A stretch of 15,095 nt of DNA from DATMER01 sp036277235. GTDB taxonomy: Bacteria > Acidobacteriota > Thermoanaerobaculia > Multivoradales > UBA5704. Below are positions 1 through 5,872 of the stretch, piece after piece. Below the pieces are notes generated by a model. The model was given only the letters and a program-made list of their open reading frames with translations. It had not been told where the DNA came from and did not search any database. Made by a program: the position numbers and the translations under genes. Every line of letters starts with the position of its first letter. Positions within the stretch are counted from its first letter, which is position 1. The DNA is taken from contig DASUNJ010000627.1 of NCBI GenBank assembly GCA_036277235.1, positions 1 to 15,095 on the forward strand. The letters run 5' to 3'.

Positions 1-963
1 CTGGCGTCCGGCTCGTCCGACAAGACCGTCCGCCTGTGGGACGTCGCCTCCGGCCAGCAGATCGCCGAGCTCCGGGGCCCCGGTGGGCGTGGCGCCGGCG
101 GGGGCGGCGGTCAGGGCGGAGGCCCCGGTCACGGGGGCCACCATCACGGCGGGAGCCACGAGCAGGATGCTCCGACCGGGGCGCGCGATTTCGAGCAGAC
201 GGAAGAGCTGTTCATCAAGGAGTCAACCGGGTTCTTCAGCGTGGCGTTTTCCCCCGACGGCCGCCGCCTCGCCGCGTCTGCGCCCGATTCGAGCATCATG
301 CTGTGGGATGTCGCCTCGCGCGAGCAGATCGCCCGCCTCCAGGGCCATGTGCGTCGGAGCTTGAGCGTGGTGTTCAGTCTCGACGGCACCCGCCTCGCCT
401 CGGCCTCGGACGATGGGACCGTTCGCCTCTGGGACGTCGCCTCAGGAGCAGAGATCGCCCGCTTTCAGGACAAGGTTCCGTTCCGGAGCGTCGCATTCAG
501 CCCCGACGGCCGCCGCGTGGCCGCGGCCTCGGAAGATTGGAGCATCCGCCTCTGGGACGTCGCCTCCAACAAGGAGATCGCCCGCCTCCAGGGCCATCGG
601 GAGCGCATCCGGAGCGTGGCGTTCAGTCCCGACGGAACCCGCCTGGCCTCGGGCTCGGACGACAAGAGCGTCCGCCTCTGGGACGTCGCCCCCGGCGAGG
701 AGAACGGCGGCGCCAACCGGAGCGCGTACTTCGAGCAGGCTCCGGCCGTCGAGAGCCTCTATCAGGCCTCGCTCTACCTGCTGGACTATCGGCTCGACGA
801 TCTCGAGCTCAAGCCCGAGCCACGCCCGCTGTTCCTGACGCCGGTCGGCGACTTCCGGTTCCCCCAGCGTCGCGGGAACTGGAAGCTCGACCAGCCGCGT
901 CCACCGGGCAAGGACCCTCTGGCCTGGATGGTGGAGGCGATGGCAGCGTCCGAGCGGCGGTGA
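1..963 (+). CDS. WD40 beta-propeller protein, C-terminal part (5' end outside window)
   Basis: The frame is open from the first base to TGA at 961-963, giving 320 residues with no start seen. Five WD40 blades are visible: the end of one at residues 1-27 and four full ones at about 79-232. Each ends in an RLWDVA-type strand (residues 11, 101, 142, 184 and 225) and most carry VAFSPDG and LASxSxD motifs. Between the first two blades lies an insert (about 27-77) that is very rich in Gly and His, with a GHGGHHHGG core. A tail of about 85 residues without WD motifs follows (LYLLDYRLDDLEL, then PRPPGKDPLAWM). WD40 propellers are binding scaffolds. In bacteria they are often the C-terminal sensor half of kinase, protease, TIR or STAND-ATPase proteins, but which applies here cannot be told. 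Adjacent blades are very alike at DNA level, suggesting recent duplication. The gene converges on the secreted-protein gene at 995-1540. Confidence 0.9.
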   Translation: MASGSSDKTVRLWDVASGQQIAELRGPGGRGAGGGGGQGGGPGHGGHHHGGSHEQDAPTGARDFEQTEELFIKESTGFFSVAFSPDGRRLAASAPDSSIMLWDVASREQIARLQGHVRRSLSVVFSLDGTRLASASDDGTVRLWDVASGAEIARFQDKVPFRSVAFSPDGRRVAAASEDWSIRLWDVASNKEIARLQGHRERIRSVAFSPDGTRLASGSDDKSVRLWDVAPGEENGGANRSAYFEQAPAVESLYQASLYLLDYRLDDLELKPEPRPLFLTPVGDFRFPQRRGNWKLDQPRPPGKDPLAWMVEAMAASERR

Positions 964-999
964 TGATTGATCCCGTGCGCTCGCGCGCGGGCGATCATC
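962..999. terminator. Hairpin over both stop codons of a convergent pair (candidate bidirectional terminator)
   Basis: GATGAT (962-967) pairs with ATCATC (994-999). Inside it, CCCGTGCG (972-979) pairs with CGCGCGGG (984-991) across a 4-nt loop, with one G-T pair. The structure fills the gap between the WD40 gene and the gene on the other strand and includes bases of both TGA stops. There is no T-tract on either side, so intrinsic termination is plausible but unproven. Confidence 0.4.
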
Positions 1000-1540
1000 T
1001 GCCGCCGTTCTTCGCCGCGGGCTTCTGGCAGCTCCGAAGCTCGGCGGTGACCGCCGCGACGGCAGCCTCGATCAAGGCGCGCTCCAGGCCGGCCTCGTCG
1101 GCGATACCGATGACCGGGCGAAGGGAGATGGGCTCGACCTTCGCCTGGCCGGCGTTCCGTTTCGAGTTGAGAACCCTGGCCTGGATCATGTACACGTATC
1201 GCGGCGTACACTGCTGAAGCTCCTCGAGACGCCCGAACACCTCGACCGAAAGCTCGTCCGGCGCTGCCTGATCCACAAACAGGCCGCACGTCGCGAGCTT
1301 CATGTTGAGAGCATCCGTCAGGCCCTGCTCGAAGCGATTGAAACGCTTCAGATCGCCGGCAAACAGGCGGGGTTCTTCGCCTCCCTGCTGGTCCAGGGGA
1401 CCGCGGACCGCAGTCGAAAGACGGATTGAATCAAGGTCTTGAAAGAGGTCGCCGGAGCGGGCGGTCTGAGCGTCGCCACGGGCGGCCGGGAGAGCGGCCA
1501 GCAGGAGTAGGAGGAGCGGGCCAGGAAGCCGTTGGTTCAT
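995..1540 (-). CDS. Small secreted protein of unknown function, sigma-54 controlled
   Basis: The product is 181 residues. It starts at ATG 1538-1540, preceded on the minus strand by AAGGAG six bases upstream, a strong ribosome site that fixes the start. The frame stays open far upstream, but that extension is antisense to the regulator gene and is discarded. Residues 1-25 form a Sec signal peptide: MNQR, a run of leucines, then A-rich residues ending near GDAQ. The mature part has three cysteines (ATCGLF, QQCTPRY, LRSCQKP) and no domain I recognise. It reads as a soluble mixed alpha/beta periplasmic protein with a basic C-terminus (KPAAKNGGR). The gene is divergent from the NtrC-type regulator at 1796 and carries a sigma-54 promoter, so it is the clearest target of that regulator. 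Its role is unknown; a periplasmic sensor partner or stress protein would fit the setting but is a guess. Confidence 0.8.
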   Translation of the reverse strand: MNQRLPGPLLLLLLAALPAARGDAQTARSGDLFQDLDSIRLSTAVRGPLDQQGGEEPRLFAGDLKRFNRFEQGLTDALNMKLATCGLFVDQAAPDELSVEVFGRLEELQQCTPRYVYMIQARVLNSKRNAGQAKVEPISLRPVIGIADEAGLERALIEAAVAAVTAELRSCQKPAAKNGGR

Positions 1541-1580
1541 GCAGTTCTCCTTGTTGATCAAAAAGCGAATGCGTTCGGTG

Positions 1581-1595
1581 GCAATGTCCGTGCCA
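1581..1595 (-). promoter_or_regulatory. Sigma-54 (-24/-12) promoter of the 995-1540 gene
   Basis: Read on the minus strand the bases are TGGCACG-GACA-TTGC, an exact match to the core sigma-54 consensus TGGCACG-N4-TTGC with the required GG-N10-GC spacing. Transcription would start near 1570, giving a leader of about 30 nt that carries the AAGGAG ribosome site. Sigma-54 promoters need an enhancer-binding AAA+ activator, and one is encoded immediately next door on the other strand. Confidence 0.85.
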
Positions 1596-1641
1596 CAGGG
1601 CGCGAGGCGTCCTCCAGCAGGCGGCGCGTGGCGCCCGTAAC

Positions 1642-1693
1642 GGATTTGCCGACCAAATCCTGCACCCGCCTTCCGGCACTTTCCAGGATTTGG
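1642..1693. promoter_or_regulatory. Candidate enhancer (UAS) sites for the NtrC-type regulator
   Basis: GGATTTG occurs at 1642-1648 (+), 1654-1660 (-, seen as CAAATCC) and 1686-1692 (+). The first two form a 7-bp inverted repeat with a 5-bp spacer. The second and third form a 10-bp inverted repeat, CCAAATCCTG (1653-1662) and CAGGATTTGG (1684-1693). They lie about 70-125 bp upstream of the predicted sigma-54 start, the usual distance for activator sites. They also sit between the two divergent genes, so autoregulation of the regulator is possible. Confidence 0.55.
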
Positions 1694-1795
1694 ACAGCGC
1701 GGCCCGTCCCGCTTCGACCCCGCAGCGGCACAGTTACTATTAGATGATGTTTTTGTAGGTGTGCGGTCCCCAGCCGCAGCACTTGAGGGGGTGCG

Positions 1796-3307
1796 ATGGC
1801 CAAGGAATCGAGCGGCGCTCTCCGAGCGAGTGCGATAGGTACGAGTGCCCCATCGGGGCCGGAAGGTCCGGAGGCGAAGCCGGCTCCCGGGCGGGTCCTC
1901 GTCGTGGACGATGAGCCGCGGGCCTGCTCCGCGCTGCAGGGGCTGCTGCACCAGCGGGGCTACGAGGTCGCCACGGCGTGCAACGCCTTCCGAGGCCTCG
2001 AGCTGCTCGACGAGTTCCGGCCGCAGGTCGTCCTCACCGACCTGCGAATGCCGGGCCTCGACGGATTGGCGTTCCTGGAGTGCGTGCGAGCCGCCGCGCC
2101 GGGGACGCGGATCATCGTCATGACGGGCTTCGGGTCGGTGGACGTCGCCGTCGACGCCATGAAGCGAGGCGCCGACGACTTCCTCGAGAAGCCGCTCGAC
2201 GGCCCATCGCTCTGGCGCTCCCTGCACAGCTCGATGGAGCGGGCCCTCCTCCTGGAAGAGTCCTGCGCCCAGCGCCCGCGCGGTGACGGGGCAGCGGCCG
2301 CGCTGGGCGTGGTCGGCGATCATCCGTCGATGCGCGCCGTCCTCAACCGGGCGGAGCAGGTCTCTCCCAGCCGGGCCACCGTCCTCTTGACCGGCGAGAG
2401 CGGCACCAGCAAGGGGCTGCTGGCGGAGACCATTCACCGCCTGAGCGGACGCGCCAAAGGCCCGTTCGTGGAGCTGTCCTGTTCGGCGCTCTCCGAGTCG
2501 CTTTTGGAGTCGGAGCTGTTCGGGCACGAGCGGGGCGCCTTCACCGGCGCCGTCTCCCGTCATGAAGGGCGGTTCAAGCGCGCGGCGGGAGGGACGCTGT
2601 TCCTCGACGAGATCGGCTCCTACCCCCTCTCCACGCAGGTCAAGCTGTTGAACTTTCTCCAGACCCGGCGGTTCGAGCGCGTCGGAGGGAGCGAGACGCT
2701 CACTGTCGACGTGCGCCTGGTGGCAGCCACCAACAACGACCTGCGGACGGAGGTGCTGGCGGGCCGCTTCCGCGAGGATCTCTTCTACCGCCTCAACGTG
2801 TTCCGGATCGACCTGCCGCCGCTGCGCGCCCGGCGAAGCGACGTCCTGTCGCTGGCCGAGACCTTCCTGGCGCGCTTCGCCGCCGAGAACGAGCGGCGGC
2901 TCGACGGGTTCTCCCGCGAGGCCCATGAGCGCCTGCTCCTCTACAACTGGCCGGGCAACGTGCGGGAGCTGGAGCACGCCGTCGAGCACGCCGCGATCAT
3001 GGCGCGTGGGCGCCTGGTGATGCCGGAGGACCTGCCGGAGACGGTGGCGGGGGCCTCCTACGACCCGCTGGACGTGGAGATCCCCGGCAGCACGCTCGCC
3101 GAGATCGAGCGGTCGGCCATCCTCAAGTCGGTGATTGCGGCGGGCGGCCGGGCCACCGAGGCGGCCGCCATGCTCGGCATCTCGAAGAGCAAGATCTACT
3201 ATCGCCTCCGCGATTACGGGATACACCCCGCGCGTCGCGGCGACGCGGAACCGGACGCGATCATGGACGCGCTTCGCCCGCGGGAGCCAGCGGCAGCTCG
3301 ACGCTGA
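1796..3307 (+). CDS. Sigma-54-dependent response regulator, NtrC family (receiver-AAA+-Fis)
   Basis: The product is 503 residues, starting at ATG 1796 behind GAGGGGG (1785-1791). The receiver domain (about 33-145) has the acidic pair D38/D39, phospho-acceptor D82 in LTDLRMPG, T110 and K132. The AAA+ domain (about 172-400) has the sigma-54 contact loop GAFTGA at 247-252, Walker B GGTLFLDE at 265-272, sensor I VAATNND, and the arginine-rich FREDLFYR stretch at 325-332. A Fis-type helix-turn-helix lies at about 434-475. The Walker A motif reads GESGTSKG (200-207) where the family has GESGTGKE; the Gly before the catalytic Lys and the acid after it are both changed. The protein should be phosphorylated by a kinase, most likely the one at 5857-7620, and activate sigma-54 promoters such as the one at 1581-1595. 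The oxidase-like gene starts 53 bp downstream and may be co-transcribed. The last codons lie in a 43-bp repeat shared with the kinase 3' end. Confidence 0.93.
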   Translation: MAKESSGALRASAIGTSAPSGPEGPEAKPAPGRVLVVDDEPRACSALQGLLHQRGYEVATACNAFRGLELLDEFRPQVVLTDLRMPGLDGLAFLECVRAAAPGTRIIVMTGFGSVDVAVDAMKRGADDFLEKPLDGPSLWRSLHSSMERALLLEESCAQRPRGDGAAAALGVVGDHPSMRAVLNRAEQVSPSRATVLLTGESGTSKGLLAETIHRLSGRAKGPFVELSCSALSESLLESELFGHERGAFTGAVSRHEGRFKRAAGGTLFLDEIGSYPLSTQVKLLNFLQTRRFERVGGSETLTVDVRLVAATNNDLRTEVLAGRFREDLFYRLNVFRIDLPPLRARRSDVLSLAETFLARFAAENERRLDGFSREAHERLLLYNWPGNVRELEHAVEHAAIMARGRLVMPEDLPETVAGASYDPLDVEIPGSTLAEIERSAILKSVIAAGGRATEAAAMLGISKSKIYYRLRDYGIHPARRGDAEPDAIMDALRPREPAAARR

Positions 3308-3313
3308 CCAGCG
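3271..3313 (+). repeat. 43-bp direct repeat, left copy (3' ends of regulator and kinase superposed)
   Basis: It matches 5867-5909 at 41 of 43 positions; the differences are at 3276 and 3294. On the plus strand it encodes the regulator's C-terminus (REPAAARR, stop). On the minus strand it encodes LVSVELPLAPAGEA, the end of the histidine kinase. The rest of the kinase is missing here, so the minus-strand reading is a relic of a kinase 3' end. Confidence 0.9.
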
Positions 3314-3360
3314 GTCCGCCCCTGGGTGGGCAGGCTTTTGAAGAAAGGAGCTTGCAGACC

Positions 3361-5817
3361 ATGGTGTCCCCGAGCCGCTTACCTTTACCGCTGATCGCCC
3401 TGACGATCGTCTTCAGCTTTCTGCTGGCCGCTCCCCCTCTGGCGGCGCAGCTTGCCGCGTCGGCAGAGGGCGTGCAGGCCGAGCCCCAGGCAGCCCTGCC
3501 GGAGAGCTTCGCGGGGCACTCCGTCAGCTCGGGGGCCGATCCCTTCTTCCTGATCAAGAAGACGCTCGTAATGGAGGAGATCCCTCTCGAGCTGCCCGTG
3601 CCCGACTACGGGCAGGTCGACGTCCTTGGCAGCTTCAAGAACGCTCCGGGGAGCGTGGCCTGCGGCGGCACCGTCTCGGAAGGCGCCGCACAGGATGCCG
3701 ACCCCTGCCGCCTGCAGGACACGCTCCAGTTCGAGAGCGGCTATCTCAAGGCCAACGGCACCGTCATCACGCCCAACGCCACCGCATACAACGGCGTGCC
3801 CGCCGGCATCGAGATCGTCGGCCACGTGGGGGACATCGTGCAACTGACGGCCAAGAACAGGCTGCCGGAGGCGGTCAACGGCGAGGCGATCGCGACCGGG
3901 TTCTACGCGCCGGCCGACAACCGGCAAATCGTTCACTGGCACGGCATGGAGCTGGACAACGAGAGCGACGGCACTCCGGTGTCGGAGTTCGGCATCGAGA
4001 CGGGCGAGCAGCGCCTGTACCAGTTCCGGCTCTATCGCCCGGGCAACTACTGGTTCCACCCGCGCATCGTGCCGCTGCTTTCCGGGCACCGTGGCATGGT
4101 CGGCAGGCTCACCGTCCGCTCCTATGAGGAGGACTTGCTGACCCTGCTCGGCGTCCTGCCGCTCCAGAAGCACGCCATCCAACTGCACGATTCCACGGTC
4201 GCCAACGAGATCAACCGGCTCCAGGTGAGAAACGGCATCCTGTTCAACGTCTATACCGACGAGGAGGTGGAGAACCACCTGATGCCGGACATCTCGCCCG
4301 ACTTGAGCGGTGACGGCGCGTGCAACCGCAGTACGCTGGTGGGGGATTGCATCGTGCGGGAAGGCGAGCTGGTCTTCGTCAACGGCAAGGTCCCCACCAG
4401 CGACGAGGACGTCTATACGATCCTCGTCCCAGAGGGGCGCGGCGTGCGTGTCTCGTTCGTCAACTCCTCGAACGAGCGCTTCTACCGCCTCCGTCTCCTG
4501 CTCGAGGGGGAAGAGCCGCCCTTCGGCCCGGCGCTGCAGGTCAGTGGGGTCAACATCGGCCAGTGCTATGCCCCTGGCAGCAACGTCAAGTTCTCCGGCT
4601 TCGATCCGCTCTCCTGCGACCAGGGCCTCCCCCTGTACCGCATCGGCGGCCAGAACGGCCTGCTCGACCGCGTGCGCCTCGAGGGACAGTCCGAGATCCC
4701 GCCGGCCAACCCGTTCGTCCAGCGCCCCTACGACACGGTCATCCGCCGAGGCGAGGACTTGCTCGGCACTTCCGAGCGGACCGATCTCGTCATTGTGCCC
4801 AAGGATCGCGAGGGCGACTACCTCGAGCCCGGCGAGAGTATTTACATCTGGACCGTCGACTATCCCCACGGCGCCTTCACTCCGAAGTTCGACAACCTCA
4901 TCGGCACCGGCGACGTCACCAACCGCGACATCGCTCCCCGCAAGCTGGTCCGGATCAAGATCGTCCCGGACCTCCTCGGACTGCCGAGCTACAGCCTCGC
5001 CGAGAACGACCCCCTGATGGTGCATCCGCTGATCAACCGGCCGTCGGAGGACTTGCGCAACGCCACCGTCGTGCCGTTCTCGGCGGTGCCGCCGGGGCAG
5101 GATCCGTTCCTCGGTACCCCGTTCCAAGGGCGCACGGATCAGGCCATCGTGCTCGGCACTCGTCTCGAAGACAACCAGCGGTTCCCCTCGATCAACGCCG
5201 TCCAGGGAGAATATGAAGGGGAGGTCGCCAGCGGCGACGAGGTGCCGACCCAGGGCGCCACGCGGTACGCGAAGATCGGCGACGTGCTGGAGCTCTTCGT
5301 CGCCAACAACACCGGCGCCGGGCACCACCCGTTCCACACGCACGGCTTCTCGTTCCAGCCGATCGCTCTCTACCGATTCGTCAACATCGACCTAGTCCCC
5401 GGGCCGCCCGGCGTCCCCGTCGTCGACTCGGCCTTGCTCATCGAGCCTCCGGTCCACACGTTCGACTACAACGAGTTTTTGGACGTGAAGACCATCCAGC
5501 CGGGGCTGGCGCTCAAGTACCGGGTGAAGATCACCGATCGGTTCAAGATCCCCGACTCGACGAAGTACTCCTGGGCCCAGCTCCTGAAGAAGTTCCCGTA
5601 CGACTACCAGAAGCCGTTCGGCGGCGCCGGCGATCTGCCGCAGCACACCGACGCCGAGATGGGCGGCGGAGTGGGCCGCTGGCTGATGCAATGCGACACC
5701 CCGCACCATGCGGCCCTGGGCATGGTGACCGATTTCTGCATCGCGCCGCAGGGCGCCGCCGACGCGTCGGCCTGCAAGATCGACGTCGACGAGGGCATCT
5801 ACGAGCCTCTTCCCTGA
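3361..5817 (+). CDS. Secreted multicopper-oxidase-like protein with degenerate trinuclear site
   Basis: The product is 818 residues. ATG 3361 is chosen over an in-frame TTG at 3352 because AAAGGAG (3344-3350) lies ten bases before the ATG but abuts the TTG. Residues 1-31 form a signal peptide ending near PLAAQ. Cupredoxin motifs are HWHG at 192-195, YWFHPR around 233-235, HHPFHTHG at 655-662, and QCDTPHHAALGM at 777-788. By family knowledge, H656, C778, H783 and M788 are the type-1 copper ligands, and all are present. Both type-2 histidines (H192, H659) are present. Three type-3 positions are altered: R235, Q777 and D779 replace histidines. The family reduces O2 at the trinuclear cluster, so classical oxidase activity is doubtful, while a type-1 copper electron-transfer, copper-binding or altered-chemistry role remains possible. 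At about 820 residues it is longer than typical three-domain enzymes. It lies between the regulator and kinase genes and inside a direct repeat. Confidence 0.85.
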   Translation: MVSPSRLPLPLIALTIVFSFLLAAPPLAAQLAASAEGVQAEPQAALPESFAGHSVSSGADPFFLIKKTLVMEEIPLELPVPDYGQVDVLGSFKNAPGSVACGGTVSEGAAQDADPCRLQDTLQFESGYLKANGTVITPNATAYNGVPAGIEIVGHVGDIVQLTAKNRLPEAVNGEAIATGFYAPADNRQIVHWHGMELDNESDGTPVSEFGIETGEQRLYQFRLYRPGNYWFHPRIVPLLSGHRGMVGRLTVRSYEEDLLTLLGVLPLQKHAIQLHDSTVANEINRLQVRNGILFNVYTDEEVENHLMPDISPDLSGDGACNRSTLVGDCIVREGELVFVNGKVPTSDEDVYTILVPEGRGVRVSFVNSSNERFYRLRLLLEGEEPPFGPALQVSGVNIGQCYAPGSNVKFSGFDPLSCDQGLPLYRIGGQNGLLDRVRLEGQSEIPPANPFVQRPYDTVIRRGEDLLGTSERTDLVIVPKDREGDYLEPGESIYIWTVDYPHGAFTPKFDNLIGTGDVTNRDIAPRKLVRIKIVPDLLGLPSYSLAENDPLMVHPLINRPSEDLRNATVVPFSAVPPGQDPFLGTPFQGRTDQAIVLGTRLEDNQRFPSINAVQGEYEGEVASGDEVPTQGATRYAKIGDVLELFVANNTGAGHHPFHTHGFSFQPIALYRFVNIDLVPGPPGVPVVDSALLIEPPVHTFDYNEFLDVKTIQPGLALKYRVKITDRFKIPDSTKYSWAQLLKKFPYDYQKPFGGAGDLPQHTDAEMGGGVGRWLMQCDTPHHAALGMVTDFCIAPQGAADASACKIDVDEGIYEPLP

Positions 5818-5835
5818 GCCGTGCCGGTCCCTCCC

Positions 5836-5872
5836 GGAAAGCTCACTGGCTGGTGGTTATCGGTGAGCTTCC
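5836..5872. terminator. Hairpin between convergent oxidase-like and kinase genes
   Basis: AAGCTCAC (5839-5846) pairs exactly with GTGAGCTT (5863-5870), and GG/CC extends the stem past a bulged A. The 16-nt loop contains the kinase stop codon (TTA on the plus strand, 5857-5859). It could end transcripts arriving from both sides. No T-tract follows. Confidence 0.4.

Noticed and set aside
36..1217. A 393-residue plus-strand frame overlapping the WD40 gene
   Set aside because: It is a different frame made of Arg/Pro-rich repeats that mirror the WD40 repeats, and it runs antisense into the secreted-protein gene.
995..3226. A 743-residue minus-strand frame covering the secreted gene and most of the regulator gene
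   Set aside because: Only the part from ATG 1540 has a ribosome site, promoter and signal peptide. The upstream part is low-complexity Arg/Gly/Ala-rich antisense of a clear sigma-54 activator.
3261..3557. A 98-residue minus-strand frame ending with the kinase-like LVSVELPLAPAGEA
   Set aside because: Only the last 15 or so codons resemble the kinase. It has no catalytic part or ribosome site, so it is treated as a repeat relic, not a gene.
3385..5343. A 652-residue frame antisense to the multicopper-oxidase-like gene
   Set aside because: No domain is recognisable, composition is typical of GC-rich antisense, and the plus strand carries clear motifs throughout.
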